A DNA stretch of 37,688 nucleotides from a virus. The translations under genes were made by a program, and so were the position numbers. Shown here piece after piece: positions 1-6,887 of this stretch. The stretch covers positions 1 through 37,688 of IMG/VR virus record IMGVR_UViG_3300042543_000287. One strand, written 5' to 3'. The stretch's first letter is position 1. Each line of letters begins with the position of its first letter. The notes beneath the pieces were generated by a model. The model worked only from the letters and a program-made list of their open reading frames with translations, made no database searches and had not been told where the DNA came from.

Positions 1-127
1 ATCCGATTAAACTCGAGGGCAAAACCGCAATCCTTTCTGACTTGCATCTCGGTATTCATGATAAAGCAGCAATCGTTGCGGCACTTACCTATCTCAAAAA
101 AGAGAAATGCGAGAACATTATATTAAA
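1..127. repeat. Left copy of 127-bp terminal direct repeat
   Basis: Bases 1-127 are identical to 37562-37688. A perfect 127-bp overlap matches a common maximum k-mer of short-read assemblers, so this is most simply the overlap of a circular contig and not a biological terminal repeat. An open frame continues without a break across the join, which supports circularity or circular permutation of the packaged genome. Confidence 0.95.
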
Positions 128-704
128 CGGAGATATATTAGATTCAGCAGCGATATCAAGACATCCTAAATCTCCAGACACTCCAAAGTATTTACATGAA
201 ATAGAGCTTGCCAAAAAATTCCTATCGAGTATCCGACAAGATTATCCAGATGCAAGAATAATTTTCAAAGAGGGAAATCATGAGGATAGACTCGTCCGCT
301 ATATTATGGAGAAAGCAACGGAACTCGAGGGCATCGTTTCATTAAAAGAAATGCTCGAACTGGATAAACATGGAATCGAATACTGCGAATCGACTCAAAT
401 TTTGAGGGCAAATAATGTTTTTGTAATTCACGGACACGAATTAAAAATCGGAGGAGGTATAAATCCTGCGAGAGCATTATTACTCAAATCCTTTGAATCG
501 ACAATCATGGGTCATGTCCATAGGAGTTCCTTCTCCTCTGGAAAGTCTCTCTCTGGAAAGTTTATTCGGACATGGACAACGGGTTGCCTCTGTAAACTAT
601 CGCAGGGATATATGCCCTATTCCTCCAGCAATCATGGATTCGCAATAATTGAATCGGATAGTTCAGTCCGAAATTTATGGATAAATAATGGAGTTGTCGA
701 ATAA
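1..704 (+). CDS. Metallophosphoesterase, C-terminal part (gene starts at 37387 across the circular junction)
   Basis: Calcineurin-like metallophosphoesterase. The visible metal-binding motifs, in order, are SDLHLG (bases 36-53), NGDILD, GNHED, HGHE and GHVH, which together make the usual two-metal site that hydrolyses phosphoester bonds. The frame is already open at base 3 and joins in frame to the ATG at 37387 once the 127-bp overlap is merged, giving 175 + 704 nt, or about 292 residues. A start at 42 would delete the first metal motif and is therefore wrong. The gene overlaps the next ATG by one base (ATG at 704). Its substrate is unknown. Such enzymes in phages may act on nucleic acids or nucleotides, which is inference. 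Confidence 0.85.
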   Translation, partial: PIKLEGKTAILSDLHLGIHDKAAIVAALTYLKKEKCENIILNGDILDSAAISRHPKSPDTPKYLHEIELAKKFLSSIRQDYPDARIIFKEGNHEDRLVRYIMEKATELEGIVSLKEMLELDKHGIEYCESTQILRANNVFVIHGHELKIGGGINPARALLLKSFESTIMGHVHRSSFSSGKSLSGKFIRTWTTGCLCKLSQGYMPYSSSNHGFAIIESDSSVRNLWINNGVVE

Positions 705-1186
705 TGGAAACGCAGAAATATGGAATCGCAATCTCTGGAATACTCTCGATAGTAATTCTCTTTCTGTTAATTGAAAATAGAGGGTGCAATAAAACTCCCG
801 AAATCAAAAAAGAGATAATTACCAAAGTGGAAACGAAAGAGCGCCCAGTTTACATAAAAGATACTATTCGAATTAAAACTACCGCATGGAAAACAAAAGA
901 TACCCTCATTTTTTTACAAGGGGATTCGATTCCCTGCGGAGATACCTCTTTTATCGCTCAAGCAGATTCCGTAATTACTCCCTCTGGAGATACAATACAT
1001 ACGGCATTCAGTTATTACGATAGAAAGGGTAATTTTTCTCTCGTTTTTAAGCCGAGACCGGATTCTATAATTACAAGGGAAATCATTATACCTCTGGAAT
1101 CGAAAGAGCCCTATCCATACGGAGTAATTTTAGGCGCTTTGGGAATCGGATTCATTATAGGAGCGATAATAGGGGTTAGTCAATAA
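704..1186 (+). CDS. Membrane protein with N- and C-terminal membrane segments
   Basis: A 160-residue protein of unknown function. Residues about 7-23 form a hydrophobic signal anchor followed by a Cys (ENRGCNK). A charged and threonine-rich central domain follows, predicted extracytoplasmic. Residues about 138-157 form a second hydrophobic, glycine-rich segment at the C-terminus. The start overlaps the phosphoesterase stop. The topology (both ends in the membrane, soluble middle) would suit a spanin-like or envelope-associated role. No family signature is visible and it lies one gene away from the tail-fibre block, so this is only a suggestion. Confidence 0.7.
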   Translation: METQKYGIAISGILSIVILFLLIENRGCNKTPEIKKEIITKVETKERPVYIKDTIRIKTTAWKTKDTLIFLQGDSIPCGDTSFIAQADSVITPSGDTIHTAFSYYDRKGNFSLVFKPRPDSIITREIIIPLESKEPYPYGVILGALGIGFIIGAIIGVSQ

Positions 1187-1200
1187 GATAAAATACCCCA

Positions 1201-1232
1201 AAAAACCCGCCGTAAATCGATTTTAAGAGGCG
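1201..1232 (+). promoter_or_regulatory. Intergenic structured element (copy 1) upstream of the modification cassette
   Basis: The gap 1187-1284 holds A5-CCC-GC-CGTAAATCGATT (1201-1222), which recurs at 31369-31390 with two mismatches. The core AAATCGATTT (1214-1223) is a perfect dyad. The flanks CGCC (1208-1211) and GGCG (1229-1232) can pair around a 17-base loop. Its place, ahead of the first gene of the modification operon, suggests an operator, a promoter-proximal element or a terminator read on the minus strand (A-run before the stem). The function is not known. Confidence 0.5.
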
Positions 1233-1284
1233 AAAACCCGAAAAACGATAAAATATACCTACATAACCAAAAAGGAGCAAGGAA

Positions 1285-1815
1285 ATGAAAGTAAAAATAT
1301 CCGAATTAAAAGAAAATCCGAATAATCCGAGAGTAATTCGAGATGCCAATTTCTTGAAACTTGTAAAAAGTATAAGAGAATTTCCAGAGATGCTATCGGT
1401 GCGCAAAATTGTATGCACTCCCGACAAAATGGTTCTCGGAGGGAATATGAGATTAAAGGCATTAAAGGAAGCAGGGATAAAAGAGGTCGATATCGAGATT
1501 GTCAACTGGTCGGAGGATAAACAAAAAGAATTTATTATCAAAGATAATATCGGATTCGGAGAATGGGATTTCGAAATGCTTGCGAATGAATGGGAAATCG
1601 ATTCATTAAAGGATTGGGGGCTCGATATTCCAGGTCTGGATAGCACAGAAATCGATTTAGATTCGTTTTTTATGGAAAAAACGGAGGAAGAGAAGGAAAG
1701 TAAGCATAAAATCATTCTCGAATATACGGAGGAGGATTACGATTCAGTAATCGAGGCGTTCAAAAAGCACGCAGGGACAAAAGAGGAAGTAGTCGCCCGT
1801 TTATTAGGTTTGTAA
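1285..1815 (+). CDS. ParB N-terminal domain (ParB/Srx-fold) protein
   Basis: A 176-residue protein. Residues 1-80 resemble the ParB/sulfiredoxin-like nuclease domain: the start has KISELKENPNNPR, and LGGNMRLKAL corresponds to the family phosphate-binding loop usually written GxxRxxA. The following part is acidic and ends in a helical, Glu/Lys-rich tail. In phages this domain often sits beside DNA-modifying enzymes, and here it opens the 7-deazaguanine cassette. It could use a nucleotide triphosphate, recognise DNA or nick it; which is unknown. A strong ribosome binding site (AAAGGAG, then AAGGAA) precedes the ATG. The stop is one base before the next ATG. Confidence 0.75.
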   Translation: MKVKISELKENPNNPRVIRDANFLKLVKSIREFPEMLSVRKIVCTPDKMVLGGNMRLKALKEAGIKEVDIEIVNWSEDKQKEFIIKDNIGFGEWDFEMLANEWEIDSLKDWGLDIPGLDSTEIDLDSFFMEKTEEEKESKHKIILEYTEEDYDSVIEAFKKHAGTKEEVVARLLGL

Positions 1816-1816
1816 A

Positions 1817-2677
1817 ATGAAAATTTATCTCTCTGGAATTTTAACGGCGGGAAATCTAAATAAACTATGGAAAGACATGAGTAAAATTTATCTATCTGGA
1901 GGAAGTTCGAGGAAATATGTTATCGAGATTGCGGTCGAGAGATATCTGGAATCGATAAAATCCTCCGATAAATCGCAAATACAGAAATTCGAGAGCGCAA
2001 ATCCGTATGTTCTCGAATCTTTTTTTTATATCCAGAGAAATTCCGAATGGCTCATGGCTCTCCGACCTTTCTTTCGAGGATTCCTTCTCGATTCTGGAGC
2101 GTTTACATATTTGCAGGGGAACGGAAAGAATGTAAACTGGAATAAGTATATCGAATCTTATGCAGAATTTATCAATAAATACGACATAGATTTATTCTTT
2201 GAACTTGATATCGATTCCATTGTCGGAATAAAAAAAGTCGAGGAATACCGCAAACGATTGGAGGAACTAACTGGAAAAAAATCGATACCGGTCTGGCATA
2301 AATCGAGAGGGCTTGAATACTGGAAAGAAATGGTAAGCGATTACGATTATGTTGCTATCGGAGGTATTGTCACGAAAGAAATAAAAGGAAATGAGTTTCC
2401 GATATTTACTCCCCTCTTAAAAATGGCAAAGGAGAAAGGGACGAAAGTGCACGGACTCGGATTTACAAATTTCAGGGGATTAAAAAAGTATAATTTCTAT
2501 TCAGTAGATTCGACTTCATGGGTCTATGGAAATCGAGGTGGTTTCCTTTGGCAATTCGATGGCAGAGATATGTTAAAGCACTTTAACAAGGGAATGAAAC
2601 TGGAGGCACGAAAAGCGGCAATCCATAATTATCTCGAATGGTGTAAATTCGGTATCTATGCAGAGCAATATCTATAA
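1817..2677 (+). CDS. dpdA: DpdA-type DNA guanine transglycosylase
   Basis: A 286-residue member of the tRNA-guanine transglycosylase superfamily, of the phage DpdA kind. These enzymes exchange guanine in DNA for a 7-deazaguanine base. The visible family landmarks are LDSGAF (catalytic-type Asp92 of the DSGGF position), FELDID (129-133), PVWHKSRG, YVAIGG, VHGLGFT and SVDSTSW (Asp231, the nucleophile-like Asp). Neighbouring queC, queD, queE and folE supply the base. The first 21 codons contain an extra copy of the start-like sequence: aaaatttatctctctgga (1820-1837) recurs at 1883-1900 with one mismatch. The ATG at 1877 is therefore an alternative start. Both starts have weak ribosome binding sites. 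Confidence 0.85.
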   Translation: MKIYLSGILTAGNLNKLWKDMSKIYLSGGSSRKYVIEIAVERYLESIKSSDKSQIQKFESANPYVLESFFYIQRNSEWLMALRPFFRGFLLDSGAFTYLQGNGKNVNWNKYIESYAEFINKYDIDLFFELDIDSIVGIKKVEEYRKRLEELTGKKSIPVWHKSRGLEYWKEMVSDYDYVAIGGIVTKEIKGNEFPIFTPLLKMAKEKGTKVHGLGFTNFRGLKKYNFYSVDSTSWVYGNRGGFLWQFDGRDMLKHFNKGMKLEARKAAIHNYLEWCKFGIYAEQYL

Positions 2678-2690
2678 ATGGAGAAAGAGA

Positions 2691-3359
2691 ATGAATAAGA
2701 AAGCAATCGTGCTATTATCTGGAGGACAGGATTCGACAACCTCTCTATTCTGGGCAAAACAAAATTTCGATTATGTCGAGGCAATTGGATTCGATTACGG
2801 ACAAAAGCATGGAATCGAATTACAGAAAGCAAAGGAGATTGCAGAGGAGGCGAAAGTCGAGTATAAAGTATATTCGATGAAAGGATTACTCTCTGGCAGC
2901 AGTTTAATAGAGGGAGGGAGTCATAATGAGAGTTCCAGTATAAATCCCGAATTGCCTTCCTCTTTTGTTGCTGGCAGGAATCTCTTATTTATTACGATTG
3001 CGGCATCGTATGGAATCCAGAAAGGGATTGCGGATATAGTGACTGGAGTATGCGAAACGGATTACTCTGGATATCCAGATTGCAGGCAAGAAACGATATC
3101 CTCTCTGGAGGAAACTCTGCGACTCGGAATGGATAAACACGAAATTAAAATACATACGCCTTTAATGTATCTTTCAAAGGCAGAGACGTGGAAACTTGCG
3201 AAGGATTTAGGATGCCTCGAGATAATCGTAAATAAAACGATTACGGATTACAATGGAGACATGACTCCGAATGATTGGGGATTCGGGAAATTAGATAATC
3301 CCTCCTCTATTTTGAGGGCAAACGGATATTACAAAGCAAAGGACAACGGCTGGATATGA
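2691..3359 (+). CDS. queC: QueC-like 7-cyano-7-deazaguanine synthase lacking zinc cysteines
   Basis: A 222-residue N-type PP-loop ATPase. QueC converts 7-carboxy-7-deazaguanine to preQ0 with ATP and ammonia. SGGQDS (10-15) is the PP-loop. FDYGQKH, VAGRNLLF, DYSGYPDCRQE and TPL-LSKAETWKLAK follow in the family order. The C-terminal region ITDYNGDMTPNDWGFGKLDN-PSSILRANGY aligns with the usual CYNG...CGxCxxCxxRxxG segment, but all four zinc-binding Cys are replaced. The ATG at 2691 has GGAG eight bases upstream; the earlier ATG at 2658 lies inside dpdA and adds residues outside the family. It overlaps the next gene by an ATGA junction. Without the zinc site it may stop at another intermediate such as the amide. 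Confidence 0.85.
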   Translation: MNKKAIVLLSGGQDSTTSLFWAKQNFDYVEAIGFDYGQKHGIELQKAKEIAEEAKVEYKVYSMKGLLSGSSLIEGGSHNESSSINPELPSSFVAGRNLLFITIAASYGIQKGIADIVTGVCETDYSGYPDCRQETISSLEETLRLGMDKHEIKIHTPLMYLSKAETWKLAKDLGCLEIIVNKTITDYNGDMTPNDWGFGKLDNPSSILRANGYYKAKDNGWI

Positions 3360-3814
3360 GAATTGCTTTAATCAGTTGCTCTAAAATGAAACGGAACGGA
3401 ACTCATAAGGCAAAGGATTTATACTCCTCTCCTCTGTTTGTCAAGCAATTGGAATATGCAAAGAGTCATGCGGATAGGATATACATTCTCTCCGCAAAAT
3501 ATGGATTACTGAATCTGGAGGATAGAATCGATAATTACGACTTGACTCTGAATAATATGTCAAAGCGAGAGCAAATGCAATGGGCGTATAATGTGTGGAT
3601 TCAGTTAAAACGGGAAATCGAGGATACAGACGAAATCCTTTGGCTTACAGGGAATAATTATAGCAAGTATCTATCCAGAGTATTAAAAAATAAACAAGTA
3701 TTCCCTCTCGATAGACTCTCTGTCGGTAAACGATTGCAATGGCTAAATGGCACGAATGATAAAAAAGTAATCAAGTCAGAAAATAAAAAAATTATATTTC
3801 CCTCCAATGAATGA
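3356..3814 (+). CDS. DUF6884-like protein in the deazaguanine cassette
   Basis: A 152-residue protein. The pattern ISCSKMKR near the N-terminus, then AKDLYSSPLF, YILSAKYGLL and DNYDLTLNNM is that of DUF6884, a YaaA-related family. The Cys/Ser-Lys loop near the start and the SAKYGLL segment are the best conserved parts. No catalytic role is established to my knowledge. It is locked between queC (ATGA overlap) and queD (8-base overlap), so it is co-translated with the pathway and probably helps to make, transfer or modify the deazaguanine base (inference). The family call rests on motif memory and could be wrong in name while correct in relation. Confidence 0.65.
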   Translation: MRIALISCSKMKRNGTHKAKDLYSSPLFVKQLEYAKSHADRIYILSAKYGLLNLEDRIDNYDLTLNNMSKREQMQWAYNVWIQLKREIEDTDEILWLTGNNYSKYLSRVLKNKQVFPLDRLSVGKRLQWLNGTNDKKVIKSENKKIIFPSNE

Positions 3815-4259
3815 ATTAAACGATAAAACATTCGGCAAACATACCGCAGAGAGATACCATGATATTTCCTGCGGACATCGTGTTGTCGGTCATGAATCGA
3901 AATGCCGATATTTACATGGCCATAACTATCGTATTCATTTCGTATGCGAAGCGGAGGGATTGGATTCGATTGGCAGAGTAATCGATTTCTCTGTTATCAA
4001 AGAAAAACTCTGCTTATGGATAGAGGAGAATTTCGACCATAAGTTTCTCCTATGGCAATCCGACCCATTTCTTGAATCCCTATGGCTTCTCTCTCCAGAA
4101 AGCATCTGTATCGTTCCCTTTAATCCGACCGCAGAGAATATGGCTGAATATCTTGTCAAAGAGATAGCACCAAAGCAACTCGAGGGAACTGGAGTAATTC
4201 TGACAAAATGTATAATCGAGGAGACACGAAAATGCTCCGCAACTTATGAGATAGCATGA
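3807..4259 (+). CDS. queD: QueD, 6-carboxy-tetrahydropterin synthase
   Basis: A 150-residue 6-pyruvoyl-tetrahydropterin-synthase-fold enzyme. It converts 7,8-dihydroneopterin triphosphate, made by FolE, to 6-carboxy-5,6,7,8-tetrahydropterin. His24 (SCGHR), His37 and His39 (LHGHNY) are the zinc ligands. Cys33 in ESKCRYLHGH is the catalytic Cys. FDHKFLL and the C-terminal IEETRKCSATYE carry the remaining conserved His and Glu. The length is slightly above the usual 120-130 residues. It overlaps the DUF6884-like gene by 8 bases and queE by an ATGA junction, indicating translational coupling. Confidence 0.92.
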   Translation: MNELNDKTFGKHTAERYHDISCGHRVVGHESKCRYLHGHNYRIHFVCEAEGLDSIGRVIDFSVIKEKLCLWIEENFDHKFLLWQSDPFLESLWLLSPESICIVPFNPTAENMAEYLVKEIAPKQLEGTGVILTKCIIEETRKCSATYEIA

Positions 4260-4864
4260 GTAATAAATTACAAGTATCAGAGATATTCTATTCATTACAA
4301 GGCGAGGGTGCGAGAGCAGGAACGCCGACTCTGTTTATTCGTTTACAAGGTTGTAAGGCACGATTCGCTTGCTATGCCTCTGGAATACGATGCGATACAG
4401 AGTTCGAGTCAGGAAAGGAAATGAGTATCGAGGAGATACATAAGACACTCGAGTATCTATCTCCAGAATGCAGAGAGATTACATGGACAGGAGGAGAACC
4501 TCTCGACCAATTAACTCCAGAGATAGTAAACTACTTTAGAGAGGAAGGATATTACCAAGCGCTCGAAACCTCTGGATTACACGCTTGTAATTTAGATATC
4601 GATTTCGTTTGCGTTTCTCCGAAAGTGGCAGAGCATGTCCTCGAGAAAAACTTTCCGAATGGAGTTTCTGAATTACGATATGTCAGACATAAGGGACAAG
4701 ATATCCCGCAACCCTCTGTAATCGCAGGGCATTACTGGATATCCCCTCATAGCGATGGATACATGATAAACGGAGAAAACCTCCAGCATTGTATCGAGTT
4801 ATGCAAAGAGAATCCCCTCTGGAAGTTATCTATCCAGCAGCATAAAATCTGGAATGTTTTGTAA
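4256..4864 (+). CDS. queE: QueE, 7-carboxy-7-deazaguanine synthase (radical SAM)
   Basis: A 202-residue radical S-adenosylmethionine enzyme that makes 7-carboxy-7-deazaguanine from the QueD product. FYSLQGEGARAGTPTLFIRL is the family N-terminus. TWTGGEPL is the SAM-binding GGEP motif. ALETSG and the C-terminal LSIQQHKIW complete the signature. The cluster-binding cysteines are unusually spaced: Cys33, Cys39 and Cys46 (CX5CX6C), where common QueE types show CX3CX2C or CX14CX2C; the final CDT is conserved. It stops one base into folE (ATG at 4864). Activity with this spacing is likely but not certain. Confidence 0.9.
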   Translation: MSNKLQVSEIFYSLQGEGARAGTPTLFIRLQGCKARFACYASGIRCDTEFESGKEMSIEEIHKTLEYLSPECREITWTGGEPLDQLTPEIVNYFREEGYYQALETSGLHACNLDIDFVCVSPKVAEHVLEKNFPNGVSELRYVRHKGQDIPQPSVIAGHYWISPHSDGYMINGENLQHCIELCKENPLWKLSIQQHKIWNVL

Positions 4865-5397
4865 TGAAATCGCTTGAGAATAACATAAGAGAGATTATAG
4901 AGACTTTCGATTCGGAACCGAGTCGAGAAGGACTAAAGGATACTCCAAAGAGATATATAAAATTTCTGGAGGAATTTACAAAGAGAAAGGAATTTAATTT
5001 CACGACATTCGATTCAGAGGGAATGAATGAAATGATTATCCAGAGAGACATTCCTTTCTATTCTTTGTGCGAGCATCATTTGGCGCCTTTCTTTGGTTTT
5101 GCGACTGTTGCGTATATTCCCTCCAGTAAAATCGTAGGTTTGTCAAAACTTGCGAGAACTGTCGAATACTATGCCTCTGGATTCCAGAATCAAGAAAGAA
5201 TAACGCAACAAATAGCGGATAAATTGGAGAGCGAATTAAACCCTCTCGGAGTTGCGGTATCGATTACCGCAGAGCATTTATGTATGGCAATGAGAGGAGT
5301 AAAAAAACAAGGCGCGAAGACAACAACACAATGTCTGCGAGGAGTATTTTTCTCGAATCCAGAGACTCGGAGAGAGTTTATCCAGTTTGTCAAATAA
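4864..5397 (+). CDS. folE: GTP cyclohydrolase I
   Basis: A 177-residue FolE, which opens the pathway by converting GTP to 7,8-dihydroneopterin triphosphate. Cys69 and His72 (SLCEHHLAPF) and Cys140 (AEHLCMAMRG) are the zinc ligands, and His138 lies in the active site. GLSKLAR and RITQQIAD are typical family motifs. The length is close to the family's 180-220. It is the last gene of the tightly coupled modification cassette; 31 bases separate it from the small terminase. Having its own FolE frees the phage from host control of folate-pathway flux (inference). Confidence 0.95.
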   Translation: MKSLENNIREIIETFDSEPSREGLKDTPKRYIKFLEEFTKRKEFNFTTFDSEGMNEMIIQRDIPFYSLCEHHLAPFFGFATVAYIPSSKIVGLSKLARTVEYYASGFQNQERITQQIADKLESELNPLGVAVSITAEHLCMAMRGVKKQGAKTTTQCLRGVFFSNPETRREFIQFVK

Positions 5398-5428
5398 CAT
5401 TCGAAAAAACAATCGATAAACAAAATAA

Positions 5429-5758
5429 ATGCCGAATCCAGAAAATGTCATAGGAAAGGGTAATCGCTGGAAAAAAGGACAAAGCGGAAATCCGAAAGGA
5501 AGACCCAAAAAGATTCCAGAATTATCAAAGGCACTTGCTCTCGTTATGGGCGAGGAGAAAGAGGAATACAATGCCCTCGAAATGATACTCCTTAAAATAA
5601 GAGGAGAGGCAATGAAAGGAAATATACGGGCTGCAGAATTATTGCTCCGATATTGTTTTCCGAATGGCTTGACCGGAACGCAAGAAACCGATATAGAAAT
5701 GGTATGGACACAAATAAATCCAGAGAGCGATAATGAAATTCGAAATGGGAATACATGA
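5429..5758 (+). CDS. Putative small terminase subunit (DUF5681-like N-terminus)
   Basis: A 109-residue protein directly upstream of, and overlapping, the large terminase. Residues 12-28 (RWKKGQSGNPKGRPKK) form the basic, glycine-rich DUF5681-type segment found at the N-terminus of many phage DNA-packaging proteins. The rest is helical. No Shine-Dalgarno sequence is visible before the ATG, which follows an A/T stretch. The DNA-recognition role is inferred from position and the basic segment. Confidence 0.65.
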   Translation: MPNPENVIGKGNRWKKGQSGNPKGRPKKIPELSKALALVMGEEKEEYNALEMILLKIRGEAMKGNIRAAELLLRYCFPNGLTGTQETDIEMVWTQINPESDNEIRNGNT

Positions 5759-6887
5759 GAAGCAATCTGAAATTATTAGGAATCGGAATCGGTTTAATGT
5801 TATTCGGTGCGGTCGTAGGTTTGGTAAGTCTTATCTCGCTTTCGGTCTCGCTCTTGAAAAAATGCTGGAGGTGTCTGGCTCGTTTGTTCTCTATACAGCG
5901 CCAACCTACAAAGACCTCAAAAAAAGATATCGAGATGCAAAGAAAATTTTCCTTCCTCTCGGAGCAACTTGCACTGAAGGACAGATTAAATTAAATAATT
6001 CGTATCTCGAATTTACTGGAGTCTGGAGGAGCGAAACGATAAGAGGGAACGCATACCATAGAGCGATATGCGATGAATGGGCATACGCAGAGAATGGAGA
6101 TGAGGCATGGCAAGATGTCATTATGCCGACTCTTGCGGATTACGAAGGAGATACCTATTTCTTTTCGACTCCCTCTGGCAGAAATCATTTTTACGATTTA
6201 GATAAAATGGCGGAGAGTTATTCGAACTGGAAATCGTTTCATTACACCTCTTATGACAATCCGTTTATCAAGAAATCGGAAATCGATTTAATGAGACAGC
6301 AATTACCTTCTCTCGCTTTCGCGCAGGAGGTTCTCGCTGAATATGTAGATAGAGGTGCCTCGAAAATTAAAAGAGAATGGCTCAAGGTATCCGATGACAA
6401 AAAATGTATCGATTATTATATCGGAGTCGACCTCGCAATCTCTCAAAAAGAAACGGCAGATTATACAGCCATTGTCACAATCGGAGTCACGCAAGATAAT
6501 GAAATCGTTGTCTGCGATGCGGTTCGAGGCAGATGGACATTCAAAGAGATAGGAGAGAGGATACAGAGCATTCATGATAAATGGAATGCGAGAGTCGTTG
6601 CGATAGAATCTGTGCAGGCACAAGCGTGGCTCGTTCAAGAATTAAAGCGCAATACTACCATGAATGTTGTCGGAGTCAAAGCAGATAGAGATAAGGTAAT
6701 AAGGTTCCAGCCGGTCGAGGCACGATATGAGCATGGCACGATTTATCATTCCTCCTATTTGCCAAAGGAATTTACAGAGGAACTATTAAATTTTACTGGA
6801 ACCTCGCAGGATAAACACGAGGATTTTGTCGATGCATTGGCGCACGCCTTTGGTGCTATTAGAAAATCTCCGAGCATATTTATATGA
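5733..6887 (+). CDS. terL: Terminase large subunit
   Basis: A 384-residue packaging motor. The ATPase domain has Walker A CGRRFGKS (26-33) and Walker B ICDEWAY with Asp114-Glu115; the SAT-like FFSTPSGR (143-150) is the coupling motif. The RNase H-like nuclease domain has GVDLAIS (Asp233), AIESVQAQ (Glu292) and HEDFVDALAHA (Asp364/Asp367). The length is at the short end for terminases but all functional motifs are present. The start overlaps the small terminase by 26 bases; a second in-frame ATG lies at 5745. It ends with an ATGA overlap to the portal gene. Confidence 0.93.
   Translation: MKFEMGIHEKQSEIIRNRNRFNVIRCGRRFGKSYLAFGLALEKMLEVSGSFVLYTAPTYKDLKKRYRDAKKIFLPLGATCTEGQIKLNNSYLEFTGVWRSETIRGNAYHRAICDEWAYAENGDEAWQDVIMPTLADYEGDTYFFSTPSGRNHFYDLDKMAESYSNWKSFHYTSYDNPFIKKSEIDLMRQQLPSLAFAQEVLAEYVDRGASKIKREWLKVSDDKKCIDYYIGVDLAISQKETADYTAIVTIGVTQDNEIVVCDAVRGRWTFKEIGERIQSIHDKWNARVVAIESVQAQAWLVQELKRNTTMNVVGVKADRDKVIRFQPVEARYEHGTIYHSSYLPKEFTEELLNFTGTSQDKHEDFVDALAHAFGAIRKSPSIFI

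Noticed and set aside
562-825. Minus-strand open frames across the genome (for example 562-825, 1176-1715, 17256-17612, 18264-19007)
   Set aside because: They lie opposite clear + strand genes, have low-complexity sequences rich in Ser, Phe and Leu, lack ribosome binding sites and contain no recognisable motif. They result from the codon bias of the + strand.
2658-2690. Longer start for queC at 2658
   Set aside because: It lies inside dpdA, adds residues absent from the family and has no ribosome binding site, while 2691 has GGAG at a good distance.
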